From the NCBI GenBank assembly GCA_037176705.1, contig CM073905.1, positions 28,800,986 to 28,864,985 on the forward strand: a stretch of DNA of 64,000 nucleotides, given 5' to 3'. Numbering within the stretch: the first letter of the stretch is position 1; each line of letters starts with the position of its first letter. Shown here one piece after another: positions 34,080 to 46,699 of this stretch. The notes under the pieces were generated by a model that saw nothing but the letters and a program-made list of their open reading frames with translations, made no database searches and was not told the origin of the DNA. Origin of the DNA: Molossus alvarezi. Taxonomy: Eukaryota; Chordata; Mammalia; Chiroptera; Molossidae. The translations under genes and the position numbers were made by a program.

Positions 34080-34545
34080 CCTAGCCAGTGTGGCTCAGTG
34101 GTTGAGCGTTGACCCATGCACCAAGAGGTTGCCGGTTTGATTCCCGGTCAGGGCACATGCCCAGCTTGTGGGCCCGATCCCCAGTGGGGGCCATGCAGGA
34201 GGTGGCCAATTGATGTTCTCTCTCATCAATATTTCTATCTCTCTCTCCCTCGCCCTTCCTCTCTCTCTAAAATCAATAAAGAAAAACAAAATAGCCCTGG
34301 CCAATTTGGCTCAGCGGTTAGAGCGTCGGCCTGCGGACCAGAGAGTCCCGGGTTCGGTTCCTGCTAAGGGCACGTGCCTTGGTTGCAGTTTGTCCCCGGC
34401 CCTGGTTGGGGTCGTGTGGGTGGCAACCACTCAATGTGTCTCTCTCACATTGATGTGTCTTTCTCTCTCTTCCCTGCTTCTCTCCAGCTCTCTCTGGAGA
34501 TAAACGCAGGAATGTCCTCGGGTGAGGATAAAAAAATATAGAACA
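34080..34545 (+). mobile_element. Two tandem Ves SINEs of different types
   Basis: AATAAA-tailed copy at 34080-34291, then a long-type copy at 34293-34545 ending CCTCGGGTGAGGATAAAA. AACAAGA(G/A)TAATTG flanks the pair. Confidence 0.9.
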
Positions 34546-34734
34546 AAAAAAACAAGAATAATTGATTGGAGAACCAACCCAGCTGACTCTTGGGAAACAC
34601 ACAGTCATATCATTAAGTCAGCAGGAGTTAGTGAATGACCATACTATAATGATAAGTCCACTAGCTGCTGTGGGCACCACATCTTTCTGGGTTTTTGCAG
34701 TAGGCAAGGTGAGTATTGGTTAATCTAATGACTT

Positions 34735-34955
34735 CTTTTAAATCCTCAATTGAGGATAATTTTTCATTTTTTATTTTCAGACAGAGTGGGAGGGAGAGAG
34801 AATCATCGACATGAGAGAGACACATTGACTAGTTGTATCCCACACGACCCCGACCAGGGCCAGGTGCTGAACCGTGTCCTTGACCGGAATTGAACCCATG
34901 ACTCTTTGGTCCGAGGACCGACACTCTAACCACTGGGCCAAACCAGCCAGGGCAC
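34735..34955 (-). mobile_element. Ves SINE, long type
   Basis: Tail hairpin TCCTCAATTGAGGA (34743-34756) is fully self-complementary. TAATGACTTCTT/CAGTGACTTCTT flanks. Confidence 0.9.
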
Positions 34956-35104
34956 CAGTGACTTCTTAATTCAGTGAGTTAAGAAGAAACTTAATCCATG
35001 AAACTTAATCCAGAAAGTTTCTACTATACAATCATGTCTAACAAAAAGCCATCTCTCTGAGTAACTAGTGAGGCCAGAGCTAATTCTGTCTTTCTTTCTT
35101 TCTT

Positions 35105-35346
35105 TTTTTTTTTATCTTCGCCCGAGGACATTTTTCCATTTTTTGTACAGATAGAGTGGGAGGGAGAGAGAGAGAGAGAGAGAAACATCGACGTGAAAGG
35201 GACACATCGAGTGGTTGCCACCCACATGACCCAACCAGGGCCGGGGACAAACTGCAACCGAGGTACATGCCCTTAGCGGAAACCGAACCCGGGTCTCTCT
35301 GGACCGCAGGCCGACACTCTAACCGCTGAGCCAAACCGGCCAGGGC
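35105..35346 (-). mobile_element. Ves SINE, long type
   Basis: Near-consensus copy. GCTAATTCTGTCTTTCTTT/GCTAATTCTGTCTTTTCTTT duplication flanks it. Confidence 0.93.
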
Positions 35347-35544
35347 TAATTCTGTCTTTTCTTTCTGCTCATTTATAGATTCTAGTTATTTTTTTTGTAC
35401 CTTTAAAATGGCAGAAAGTATATGTGCCAAGTGCTAAATGAACTATACTAGACTTCAAATTCTTTGAATTGAGCCTATTGTAATAGGCTGGACGTGATAT
35501 AACATGCCTAATTGGAATGATGACAGTGGAGAAATTTGAGTGTT

Positions 35545-36000
35545 AGGCTCTGGTTCTCAAAGTGTGCTTCAGGACCAGCAGCAGCAACGTCACCTGGGAA
35601 CTTTTAGAAATGCAAATTCTCGCCCAGCTCGTGTGGCTCAGTGGTTGAGTGTCAACCCAAGCACTAAGAGGTCACTAGTTCGAATCCCGGTTAGGGTACG
35701 TGTCCTGGTTGTGGGCCAAATCCCCAGTGGGGGACATGCAGAACATGGCTAATCGATGCTCTCTCTCATCGATGTTTCTACCTCTCTCTCCCTCTCCCTT
35801 CCTCTCTCTAAAATCATTAAGGAAAAAAATTTTAAAAAGGAAGAAATACAAATTTGGGGGCTCTACCCCAGACTTGCTGCACCAGAAATTTAGGGGTGGG
35901 GCCCAGCAGTCTGCCTTTGAACAAGCCCTCCAGGGGATTATGGTGCTTCCTCAAGTCCACAAATGCTTCACATCCGAGGTTTACCACTTAGAGGTTGTGT
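35545..36000 (+). mobile_element. MER20-type hAT-Charlie split by a Ves SINE
   Basis: CTGGTTCTCAAAGTGTGCTTC and CACCTGGGAACTTTTAGAAATGC, then a plus Ves (35624-35850). It resumes with GGGGTGGGGCCCAGCAGTCTG and AACAAGCCCTCCAGG. Confidence 0.85.
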
Positions 36001-36490
36001 GATCTCAAATACGGCACTGCATCTCTCTGAACCTGTTTTCTCTCTGGAAAATAGGAATAATAACAAACCTACGTTACAAGGTTATTGTGAAGATTAAGTG
36101 AGATAATACATGTAAAGTATACCCGGGCCTGTTTGGTTCAGCGGTTAGAGCATCGACCTGCGGACCAATGAGCCCCAGGTTCGGGTCCCACTAGGGGCGT
36201 GTACTTCGGTTGCAGTTGTCCCCGGCCCTGGTTGGGTCATGCGGGTGGCAACCACTCGATGTGTCCCTTTCACGTCGATGTTTCTCTCTCTCTCTCTCTC
36301 CTCCTCCCACTCTATCTGAACAAAAAAATGGTAAAATGGAAAAATGTCCTCAGGTGAGGATTAAAACAAAACAAAAAAATGTCTCAGGTGAGGGTAAAAC
36401 AGAAAAAAATAAAAATACATGTAAAGTACACAGGACAGTGCCTGACACATAGCAGGTACCCAGTAAACATTGGGAATAGTTAATATTATT
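36000..36490 (+). mobile_element. MIR split by a Ves SINE (36120-36414)
   Basis: Target-site duplication ATACATGTAAAGTA at 36106-36119 and 36415-36428. The SINE tail carries two successive CTCAGGTGAGG hairpin copies. Confidence 0.92.
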
Positions 36491-36589
36491 ATTAGAAACT
36501 CAAGAGTGACAGCTCTAATTAGGGTGAAAACATTTGGGAGAAGAGGGAAAAGATGTTAGGTGGGCTACACTTTTTCTGAGCAGCTACAC

Positions 36590-36770
36590 AATAGTAGGCA
36601 CTTTGACCTCGCATGTCCTTTTGCCCTCCTAATAAATGTGTTGAAGTAGGTATAATTATACTCCCTACCCACTTCACAGATGTGGAGACTGAGGCTTGGT
36701 GAGGTTAAATGACAGCCAAGAAGTAGAAGAGCTGGGGACCTGACCACATCCATGTGCTGGACCTGTCTCA
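36590..36770 (-). mobile_element. MIR
   Basis: CACTTCACAGATGTGGAGACTGAGGC. Confidence 0.8.
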
Positions 36771-37089
36771 CCCCACCCCCAGCCTCAAACAGATGCAGGC
36801 AGATTGCCAGCTCCCAGTCCTGCCGCACCACCCCCCAAACCATCTGCCCTCAAGAGTCTGGCTGTTCTCCTCCGGGCCCTCCTGCCCCTTGCAGGAGGGC
36901 GCTTGGATTTCCTGCGGAGGTCACAGCAGGATTGTTTTCTTCATGCTCTAGAAGTCAGGCCTTTCAACTCATCTCTGCTGCATAGGGATTTCCTGGTTCT
37001 GTCCCCTGGCCCCTTTCTGTTGCTTTGGACCCTCACCTAGCTCCAGCCAACACCAGCATGATTCAGTTTTGAACCCCAGACCAGAACTA

Positions 37090-37380
37090 ATAAATGCATT
37101 AATTCATTATTCACCAGATATTCCCCCTGCTATGTACCAGGCACTGGTAGTACAGAGATGAGCAAAACAGACACAGGTCCTGCTGTGGAGAACTTGAATA
37201 TTCACGTGAAGGACGTGCAGAGCCAGACAAATACTATACAGTGTGATCAGAGCAGGGATGGGAATACAGTTTGGCTCTGAGAGCCCCGAAGACACTCCTG
37301 ATCCAATCTGGAAGTGGGAAGGAATGGGGGGGCTTCCTGGAGGAGGTGGCTTCTGAGCTAATTGGGAGAAGTTTGCCTTA
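37090..37380 (-). mobile_element. L2 fragment
   Basis: CTATGTACCAGGCACTGG and GATGAGCAAAACAGACACAGG, then CTTCCTGGAGGAGGTGGC. Confidence 0.7.
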
Positions 37381-37779
37381 GTGTCTCATCAATTTCTCAT
37401 TTTATAGCTGGAGAAATAGATCCAGAGAGAATTATTTAGCTCATTCATTCACTTAAGCAAGCAAACATTTCCTCAGTATCTACATTTCTCCAGTATCAGG
37501 CCCAAGCCCGAGGATACAGAGGTAAATTAAGGAGACAGCCTTGCTACAGGAAAGGACACAGAGAGCCCACAAGCACCCAAGGGATCTCACCCGCTTTTGT
37601 TTCATAGCATGTATTTTATAATATTTTACCTTTTTAAAGTCAAGGCTATGGCAAGATGCTTTACATAGAGTAAAATTCTCCCCTTTTGGATTCCAGTCCT
37701 ACAGTCCTATGACAGATACATGCACAGTCCTGTAACCAGTCCTAATAGAGACAGAGAACATCATTTGCATCTTCTGCTC

Positions 37780-37950
37780 ATCCATTTCCTGAGTCCATGC
37801 TTTCCCCTCATTCACTGTGGGGCCTTGGGCAGGTCTGCCCCTCCCTGATCCTCAGCTTCTTCATCTATAAAATAGGGACCACCACGTGTCTCTCGCAGCG
37901 TTGATGCCTGGCGCACAGTAAACGCTCAATAAACGCCAGCTGTTAGGCCG
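37780..37950 (+). mobile_element. MIR
   Basis: GGGGCCTTGGGCAGGTC and ACAGTAAACGCTCAATAAACG. Confidence 0.8.
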
Positions 37951-37965
37951 TCCCTGGTTTAGGCG

Positions 37966-37969
<4 letters not shown>

Positions 37970-38043
<74 letters not shown>
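37970..38043. repeat. Compound (TC)n(AC)n microsatellite
   Basis: About 16 TC then about 20 AC units. Confidence 0.95.
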
Positions 38044-38045
<2 letters not shown>

Positions 38046-38149
38046 GACATTTTTGAAGCCTCTTGTTTCTCAGAGAGGTTTTATTTATAGGCCGCTCCTC
38101 ATTGTGAATGTGAAAAGGAGAAAGCCCAGGCCCTCCGTAGACCTTTCAT

Positions 38150-38520
38150 GTGTAAATCAGCCCGGGCCCGGAGCACCGGGGTCACCAGGAGGAGGATTTC
38201 ACTCTTAATTACTCCTGGAGAAAGCCGGCGGGCGGGGGAGCCGCGCAGACTCCACCCCGGGGGAGGGAGGCCTCGCTGGAGCCCTGCGCGGGCCGGGCCC
38301 TGGGCCCCTCGCTCCCAGGCCGGGGCGCGCTGGCTCTCCCGGGCCGGGGGCTGCTCCCTCGGCCTGGCCTTGATTTCTGCTGAACCTCGGCCAAGGCGCA
38401 GGTGCCTCCGGGGAGCAGGGCCCCCAGTGGGTTTCTCTGAGGGCAAGATGTGTGCACGGGGAAAGAGGGCGAACAGCCTGGTGGGGTGGGAGGCACGGAG
38501 GGGTGGCCCGCGAGAGTGCC
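38150..38520. other. GC-rich, CpG-containing single-copy block
   Basis: Dense GC with many CG pairs and a TTAATTA homeodomain-type site at about 38205. Overlapping frames on both strands lack any recognisable domain. Could be a CpG island or an enhancer. Confidence 0.5.
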
Positions 38521-38649
38521 AGGGAAGGCTTTAAATGAACAACAAAAAAACTTTTCTTAGAAAGGTCTTTCACTAATGATTTCTTCTCCGGTGCAAAAAT
38601 CACATGCTCTAGAATCAAGGATGGAAGTAGTCTCAGCAGACCTTGAACA

Positions 38650-39290
38650 TTGTTTACCTAAGGGATTGAATTTGGGGGAGAGGGACATTATTAACATTTT
38701 TGTATAACATTTATTTTTGACTAATTACGATGACTGTGCATGGCCTTTTGTAATTAAAAAAAGGTGGTTTTCATAATATCTATATTATTGTTTTCTCAGT
38801 AGAAAAGAAATTCATATTCAGTGTAAAACACTGAGAAAAGAAAGTATAAAACCACCATGATCCCACCCAAAGAAAGTCACTTTTAATATTTAGGTATACG
38901 GCTTTTGATGGTTTATTTCTATACAAAGGTTTTCACTTTTATTTTTGTGTTTTTGTTTTTGTTTTGGGGTTTAGTTTGTTTGTTTTGGGCACAACTTAAC
39001 TATTGAGGTTTTCTTTCATTTGTCTTTCTGTTCATGTGTTTTAAATACAGATATATTCATGTGACAGTACAGCAATAACTTGGAACTTAAAATACACAAA
39101 CCCTTGGGCCCCTGCAACTCACTCACATGACTGGAAAAGGTAAATAGTATAAACAAATATGTTCATTGTAGCAGTGTTTAGGAAAGCAAAAGCTAGCCAA
39201 TAACCTTGATAATTCATTGTCAACATTGATAGTCATCAGTAAGGGATTAATTAAATAAATCATCATGTAACATTACAGTGGAAATGTTTT
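38650..39290 (-). mobile_element. Old AT-rich L1-like DNA
   Basis: Low-complexity AT text resembling diverged L1 3' sequence; weak call. Confidence 0.3.
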
Positions 39291-39296
39291 TTTTTT

Positions 39297-39535
39297 TTAA
39301 TTTATTTTTATCCTCACCCGTGGACATTTTTTTGATATTTTGTTCAGATAGAGTGGGAGGGAGAAAGAGAGAAACATCTGCGTGAAAGGGACACATCAAG
39401 TGGTTGCCACCCACATGACCCAACCAGGGCCAGGGACAAACTGCAACCGAGGTACATGCCCTTAGCAGGAACCGAACCCTGGTCTCTCCGGACCACAGGC
39501 CAACACTGTGACTGCTGAGCCAAACTGGCCAGGGT
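39297..39535 (-). mobile_element. Ves SINE, long type
   Basis: TTACAGTGGAAATGTTTT on the left and TTACAGTGAAAATGTTTT on the right are its duplication. Confidence 0.93.
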
Positions 39536-39572
39536 TACAGTGAAAATGTTTTATAGTAACTATAAGAGAATA

Positions 39573-39788
39573 TCAGCCCGGCTGGTGTGGCTCAGTGGTT
39601 GAGCGTCGACCCATGCACCAAGAGGTCACCAGTTTGATTCCGAGTCAGGGCACATGCCCAGGTTGTGGGTCTGATCCCCAGTGGGGGGCATGCAGGAGGC
39701 GGCCATCTATATTCTCTCTCATCGATGTTTCCATCTCTCTCTCCCTCTCCCTTCCTCCTGCTCTAAAATCAGTAAAGAAAAAATTAAA
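39573..39788 (+). mobile_element. Ves SINE, AATAAA-tailed type
   Basis: GGCTGGTGTGGCTCAGTGGTTGAGCG. GAGAGAATATCA recurs beyond its tail. Confidence 0.88.
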
Positions 39789-40079
39789 TGGGCTAAACCC
39801 CAAGAATTTTAACAAAAAAAAGAGAGTGAGAGAGAGAATATCATACATGCAAAGATACCCAAAAATTATTGAATAACAAAGCAAGTTTCAAATCATTTAT
39901 ATTGTGTGAATCTCAGTCTCTCTCTCTGCCTCCCTCACCCCCACCCCCTATATAATCATATCTAAGTGGATATGCACCAAAAATTTCTGGCAGGATGCAC
40001 AGGAAACTGGTAACAGTACTTTGGGAAAGGAGACTGAGGGGTAAACAGGGGTCAAGAACTTTTACTTTTCATCTTATAC

Positions 40080-40830
40080 CTTTGTATTACTGATGGAATT
40101 TTTCTTTTAATGTGAGCATATGTTATCTTTGCAATTTTTTAAAAAACTAGCTAATAATAATGTAGTTTAGCTATATATAATTCTAATATATGTTCATTAA
40201 AGGAAATACAGTGTTCACTAAATAAATGCAAAACCCATTAAAGAAATACAGCGTTGATGAAAAAGATATAATCTTCTATACCATCCAAAGACAACCACTG
40301 TTAACATTTGGGTTTACTTCCTTCTAGTTTTATTTCTAAATATATATTCAACTTAAAAATATACTAACAAAAAATATATACACAAATGATATATTTGTAG
40401 AAAAGTTAGAAAATAAATACCACTTAAACCCTACGATTCAGAAATAACCACTGTTTACATTTTAGCATATAAACTTTGAATGCTTTTCTGCAGTGTTTTC
40501 TTTGGGGAGTGGTTTTGTTTTTTTACACCATTCTGTCTATGTATGTAAATTTGTGTTTTCCTTTTATTCATTCGATTATTTTCAGATGCCTTTCCACGTT
40601 ATTATAAACGATTTACAAATAAACAAAATAACCTTCATTCAAACATTCCCCTCTTAAATGACTGCTAAGTTGTTTCCAAGCTTTTGTGATTACAGAGGAC
40701 TCAGATGAATACTTTATACTTACATCTTTCCACTGTATCAAATAATGGCCTCCTATCTCAGCAGTGGCATTATTGGGCTAAAGGGTATGCCTATTTTTCA
40801 GGCTCTGAAATAAAAACGGTCAAGTCATTT
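40080..40830 (-). mobile_element. Probable old L1 3'-end DNA
   Basis: Text such as GATTATTTTCAGATGCCTTTCC and GCTAAAGGGTATGCC is L1/L1M-like. Confidence 0.4.
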
Positions 40831-41039
40831 CTCAAGTGTTACCCCTCTTGACATCCCCACCCACAATCTACAAGATGTCCATTTCACTATGTGTGATGGA
40901 CACAGGAATTCTGTAGGAGGAGAAAAGATTCCAAGGGGAGGATTTGGCTTGGCAAGATTGGGTGAGAGCACCTGGAAACTTGAGTATAGATCTCTCTGCC
41001 CGTCTGCTGCCAGCTCTCCCCTTTATTTCTCCTTTCTAA

Positions 41040-41270
41040 CATTGCAGTACCACCAACAATTACTGAACTTTTACTTTGCGCTTTGCACTCTCCAGGCATT
41101 GTCTCATTTACATCTCAAAAGAATCCTATGAGACGGCTGGTTTTATCATCCCCATTTACAGATGTGAAAGTCGAGTCTTAGAAAAGTAAGTGTCTTTCTC
41201 AAAATCACACAGCTGGTAAGTGGCGTGGCTGAGATATGAACCAGTCGATCTAATCCCCTTTGCACGAATG
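41040..41270 (-). mobile_element. MIR
   Basis: CCCCATTTACAGATGTGAAAG and CACACAGCTGGTAAGTGG. The apparent ORF across it is spurious. Confidence 0.8.
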
Positions 41271-41938
41271 TATAGACTGATCCGAGCTCTCGTTTTACAG
41301 CTAGAAAAACGAAGGCAGCAAAGGGATGTGAGAGAAATGTACGCAAAGCCAGAGAAAGCCCAGCCCAGACTGCTGGAATTTTTCCCACTCTGCTCCACTG
41401 TCTGGTCCCAGGGCTCTAATCCAGGGAGTTGGGACTATAGAAGCTCCAAGATTCTTTGCCTTAGAAAATCTTCCTGTGGGGCTTTGGGGTTCCAACAAGA
41501 CTCAGAGTCTCTCAGAACCACAGCTGTGCGTCTCACCCCCAGGGCTGGGTGCTGCCGGTCCCTCATTTTTAAAAAGGAAATAGCAGTTAAGCACCCACAT
41601 GCCCAGACAGGAGGAAATCGGGCAGCCCCAGTGCATGTTCAGCCATGGCCACTCCATGGTTAGGAGTATGAAGTATTAAGATGAACAGAAAAGTAGTGAG
41701 AGAAGAGAAGAAAAATGCCCGAGGAATGATAACATTCGGGGGTGGGGGGAGGCAGCAGGAACGGAACAGGCAGTGGAGAAGGAGGTGGTGCCTGGAAGGA
41801 GTGAATTGGAAATGGGCTGGTCCCCGGAGGTGAAGGAGAACTAAATGCCCCAGCCTGAGTTTCCACTTCAAAGAATTGTAGGGTGTCTGGCCTTGAAGTT
41901 CCAGTGCATTTTACAGGGAGGCCCCTGGAGGAAAGAGA

Positions 41939-41939
41939 G

Positions 41940-41993
<54 letters not shown>
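41939..41993. repeat. (AG)n microsatellite
   Basis: Uninterrupted AG for about 50 bp. Confidence 0.95.
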
Positions 41994-41995
<2 letters not shown>

Positions 41996-42238
41996 CCCGA
42001 GTCCAGCCACAGAGATGGCAGGCCTGGGACTCTGCCATTGTCTCTGAGGTCTCCTTCCATTGCATTGTCCCATCATCTCTAGGCTAAGGGTCAGAGCCCC
42101 AGGAGGTGAAAAGCTAGATTTGTCTTCCTTGCTCCGGGCTGGGCCATGCTCCCTGTTTGTGTGGACCTAGATGCTCTGATGCCAAGGATGGGAGGCAACC
42201 AGTAGGATGGAAAATTTCAGGCAGGCTACGACACCAGG

Positions 42239-42365
42239 TATCCATCCATCCATCTATCCATCCATCAATACATGTATTCATCCATTCATATAGCCGTCGA
42301 TGTATCCATTCATTTGCCAGTCCTTTCTCTTCATCTACCCATCCTTCTGTCCATCCATGAATATC
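42239..42365. repeat. Degenerate (ATCC)n repeat
   Basis: CCATCCATCCATCTATCC-type units with substitutions. Confidence 0.9.
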
Positions 42366-42399
42366 CATCATCCACATTAACACTAACCACTAACCACAG

Positions 42400-42650
42400 G
42401 AGCATGCTGGTTATGATGGAGTCTGGAACCAGACTCAAGTTAGAATACTGATTCCACTACCTACAAACTGTGTGACCTTAAGCACATTACCTAGCCTCTC
42501 TGTGTCTTCGTTTCCTCCTCTGTGAAGTACACATAACAATATTATATCCATTTAAAGTACTTAGAACTAGCTCATACCCATTGAGCGAATGTGTTCATGT
42601 CAGCATCATGTATTATTTAAGGAGGTACTAAATGGGTCCTGAGGTTTGAA
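42400..42650 (+). mobile_element. MIR
   Basis: TACAAACTGTGTGACCTTAAGC. Confidence 0.85.
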
Positions 42651-43250
42651 CAGGGTACTGTGAAATAGAAGCAAAAGTGAACAGCTTGGCCAGGGGGCCA
42701 GTCAGGGAGAGATGAGGCTCCTGTTTCTCGATTCACTATTTCTGGGGTCCTTGTTTGGAGTCCAGAGATGAGAGAAGGGGAGACTGGACACCGCGCCCCC
42801 CGGCTGTGGTCTAGGGGGCTGTGTAGCGAGGGCCTCGGTGCACTGCCCAGTCGCCCCTTCAGGACTGAGACATGCATTTCCCAGCTGTCGGAGGTGTTGA
42901 TGGCTGACAGCTCACAGCTGAGACCCTCTCTGTGGCTTTCCCACAGTTAAAGGGAGCCATGGCACCAAGGTCATGCCCTCTTCTCGGGGCAACTCATATC
43001 CTTCCACTGGTCAACACAGATAAATATACTCAGCCTCTGCATGTCAACTCAGGACCACGCTGATGGACCAACTCAGCCTCAGAGCTCTGGGTAAGGCTGG
43101 CTGAAGCCAATGAGGCTGCATGACAGGACAACTCTTCCCTCCACCCGGTCCTGCTTTCTTCCCGTCCTTTCCACGGGTGCTGACCCCAAGCACAGCCCCC
43201 TATAAAGTCTGCGTGCTATTCTCCACCTCTGCGTCTTCTTCCTGGAGAAA
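42650..43250. other. Single-copy-looking DNA
   Basis: No SINE, no recognisable repeat. A few CG pairs lie around 42790-42860. Confidence 0.4.
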
Positions 43251-43259
43251 TTGACTTGC

Positions 43260-43725
43260 TTTGGTTTTGTTTAAATATAGCTGACATATAGTATTATATT
43301 AGTTTCAGGTGTACAACATGGTGTGATTCGACATTTATATACCTTGTGATGCGATCACCACATAATTCTAATAGTCTGTCACAGTACAAAGTTATTACGA
43401 TATTATCGACTATATTCCCTGTGCTGTATCTCTTGTGACTTATTTATTTTATAACTGGAAGTTTATACTTCTTTCTCCCACCCCCCTCTCCCCCCTTCCC
43501 CTCTGGGAACCATCAGTTTCTTTTCTGTATCTATGAGTCTATTTCCGTTTTGTTTTGTTTGTTCTTTTGTTTTGTTTTGTTTTTAGATTCCATGTATAAG
43601 TGAGATGATACAGTATTTATCTTTCTCTGTCTAACTTATTTCACTTGGCATAGGTCCATCCATATTGTCACAAATAGCAAGATTTCATTCTTTTTTTATT
43701 GCTGAGTAACAAAACCAAACTTGTT
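43260..43725 (-). mobile_element. L1 3' fragment
   Basis: TTAGTTTCAGGTGTACAACATGG and CTTATTTCACTTGGCATAGG. Confidence 0.85.
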
Positions 43726-43779
43726 GGATAAAAGATACATCTCTTAAAGGCTGTTCACATGTGCCATATATATATATAT

Positions 43780-43970
43780 AATTCCTGACAAGATGCTCAG
43801 AGAGTAGATACTACTTAATACTCCCATTTGCAGATGGGGACATTGAGGCACAGAAAAGTGAGAGGATTTGCTCAAAACCACACAACTGGTATCGGACAGA
43901 ACCAGGAATCAAACCGAGCATTCGGGTCTGTGCACTTGACCCTTACACACACTGCCTAATGAGGGCAGAC
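43780..43970 (-). mobile_element. MIR
   Basis: CATTTGCAGATGGGGACATTGAGGCAC. Confidence 0.85.
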
Positions 43971-44509
43971 CGAGCCCAGGAAGTCACTCAGGAGGTGGGT
44001 GGGTCTCGGTGGTGGGAGTGTGTGAATGGGGGGTTGCATGTGGGGCCACGCATGTGCACACTGTGAGTGTACTGCATGAGTGCGTGCTCATGTAAGCATG
44101 TGCTCTGCTGGCATAAAGGTGACCATGCAAGGCTTGTGGGGATGAATGTGCACATGGAGACCATGCTCGGGTCCCACAGGACCCATCACCCTGGTTTCTC
44201 CTCTTTCCCCTTCCCACACAGGAAGCGTGAGTGTGTGTATGGGCTAGGGCAGAGGCAGGATTTGAATTCCGAAGCTGAATTGCCATGTCCTTATTCCCAC
44301 CATGCCTCCCAAAAGTAGGTTGGATCTGAACTGTTGGAACATCGAGCTCTCTGTAGAGTTGGTAAACCAGGCTGGAAAGTCAGAGAACGATGTGGTTTGC
44401 ATCAAAGGCAGCTATCCCAGCCTCTGGCCCTGCCTGGCCCCCAGTGGGGGTGGCTGGCATCTATTACCTCAGTGGGGGCCATGTAGTTATGGGGAGGAGA
44501 AGGCTGTAT

Positions 44510-44710
44510 AGTGAAACTGTGGTGTTCGAATCCCAGCTTAGCCTCTTAGCTGTGTGTTTTCAGCAACTTGTCCTCTCTGATCCTCTACCTTCTCCCCTGT
44601 AAAGTGGGAGTCTAATTCACAGGGTTTGTTGTAAGGCTAAATACCTCTTGAAATAATGCTGAGCCTGTAGAAAGTCCTCGACAAATGCCAGTTTTATTAT
44701 TCTTTTGAAC
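44510..44710 (+). mobile_element. MIR
   Basis: GTTCGAATCCCAGCTTAGCC head; tail CTCGACAAATGCC. Confidence 0.85.
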
Positions 44711-44779
44711 CCACGCTAGACAAGTAAAGGGCAGAGATGCTTTTCCAGAGGAAAGTGCTTTTGTCAAGTCGCTGTTATC

Positions 44780-44940
44780 CACCATTGTGAAGCAGGTACT
44801 AACATGCCCATTTTATAGATGAGGAAACTGAGGCTCAGCAAGATAAAGTCACTTACCCCAGGTCACACAGCAAGTGAGTGACAAAACCAGATTTCCAGCC
44901 TCGGTAATTCCAGTGCCCTCCCTGCCACCCCACAGCTGCC
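44780..44940 (-). mobile_element. MIR
   Basis: CATTTTATAGATGAGGAAACTGAGGCTCAGC. Confidence 0.9.
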
Positions 44941-45540
44941 TCCTCCTTGGGCCCAGAAACTTCTGAGTTGTGACGACTTGTCCTGTAAACTCTGTTCAAC
45001 GCAGATCTCTTGCTGCCTACGTGTTTTCCTCGCATGTTGCCTACCCCCAAGAGAATATGTATGGATTTGACTTTATTTTTTTGAAAAGACATTTACCTTT
45101 GTGCAGAAAGAAACACAACTGAGAAAGAAATGCAAGCGAGACAGTTGAGACAGTGGAGCTAGGAGCTCTTAGAGGGAAATGGGAGGTTCAAAAGGCAATT
45201 AATGCTTCTCTCCGAAACCGTAAACAGATAGTTACCGGCTCTGACACCACCAGCACACAGACAAAAGGCAGACGGAGACAGCGCACCACAAGGAAGCTGG
45301 GACAGACTACGCCCAGGGTGGAAATTAAATGTTTTCCTGAAAGCAGAAAGGAAAACCATGGTTAAAGCCAAGCCATGACTCGAAGTCTGTGACTCCATGG
45401 CAGTATAAGTTTAGTGAGTTAAAGGCCCATAATTTGTACCTAGGTGTTGTGAATCTTGAAGTCTTACTGGACATTCTCTCTTGACCTAAGTTTGTAAAGC
45501 AAAAGTAATAATTAGAAGTGAGTCTTCAATGCACACTGTC
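44940..45540. other. Unclassified single-copy-looking DNA
   Basis: No gene or repeat recognised. Confidence 0.35.
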
Positions 45541-45552
45541 ATTTTAATCAAA

Positions 45553-45645
45553 GATATATATGCACATATATATGTGCATGCGTATATATATATGTATATG
45601 TATATATATAAATTATTTATACACACACACACACACACACACAGA
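45553..45645. repeat. (TA)n/(AC)n microsatellite
   Basis: ATATATATGTGCATG units, then about 12 AC units. Confidence 0.95.
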
Positions 45646-46159
45646 ATATCACTGGCATATTTAGTCAGAACTACTCTTGGCCATAGCAACAGAGAACTCA
45701 ACTCAAACAGATGCAAACAAAAGCATTAATAGTTAATAACAATTATTACTCAGTGGCTCGCAACTGGATCCAGGCGGTCAAAGGTTTCAATTGTGTACTG
45801 CCATGTCTTTGATTCTGCTTCTCCTGTGGCTTCGTTCTCAGGCAGACACACTCCCTGCCAGGCTGACAAGATGGCCCTCGGAAGCTCCAGTCTTGCGTTC
45901 TTCTCTGAGTGGGAAAGAGATTGCCTCTATTCAGCTAAAATCTCAGGGTTCCCTCTGATTGGCTCTCATTGGGTCACATGTCCATATTCAACCAATCCTG
46001 TGGCCAGGCTGGCTCACAGGGACTGATTAAGCTCCATCCAAGGCAGAGTACTGAGTTCCCCAGGAAAACTGGGGCGCTGTTTCCAGAAGAAGACACATGT
46101 TCACCATCTGGTAGTTCCTTCTTCTCTTAACAAAGCTTAAGGAGAGGCTGTCACCAGGA

Positions 46160-46202
46160 ATAACAATAATAACAATAATAATAATAAATAATAATGATAA
46201 TA
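46160..46202. repeat. (AAT)n microsatellite
   Basis: Imperfect AAT units preceding a MIR end. Confidence 0.85.
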
Positions 46203-46400
46203 GCTAACTTTTATTGAGTACTCACTGTGAGTCAGGCATTATATACTAAAGGCTTTATACGCATTATCTTATGTACTTCTCAGATTTATTCCTTAACTTC
46301 ATCAAAGGGCAAACTGATGCTTAGAGTATTTAAGGAACTGGCCCGAGTTCCTACAGATAGTAAGAGTGAAACCACAAATCCTGTGCTCTTGGCTTCTCTG
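46200..46400 (-). mobile_element. MIR
   Basis: CTAACTTTTATTGAGTACTCACTGTG start. Confidence 0.85.
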
Positions 46401-46699
46401 GGAACTACATTTAGAACTGGTCTCAGAATTTCCAGTTTTGTGCCAAAGGGAAAGCTCTGAGCCTTCTAAAGGGATAACTTGCAAAGGTTACCCACTGTGG
46501 GAAGGTAAATAGCATGATTCTCAGCAGGCTTGTCCTGGGCAGTGCCATGGACCCAGTGCTATAGACACCGAGGGGTTTGGCAAGAGGGGTCTGATCCAAG
46601 GCTCACTGTGGGTTTAAGAGCCTGGATTCCATGGTGCCTCAGCCTTCCTACCCATCAGGAGCGTTGACAAAAAAGTGTGCCATAGAAGGATGCACTAAG

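Noticed and set aside
38099..38618. Several overlapping 95-137 aa frames on both strands
   Set aside because: They reflect GC-rich composition depleting stop codons; no recognisable domain.
39935..39960. CCTATATAATCATAT, resembling the start of a HeliBat end
   Set aside because: The characteristic sequence after TATATAAT is absent; chance match.
41220..41663. 147-aa plus-strand frame (MAWLRYEPVDL...)
   Set aside because: It begins inside an antisense MIR, and the remainder shows no domain or splice structure I can recognise.
42239..42365. Possible CRISPR-like short repeats
   Set aside because: A simple ATCC tandem repeat in a mammalian genome, with no spacers.
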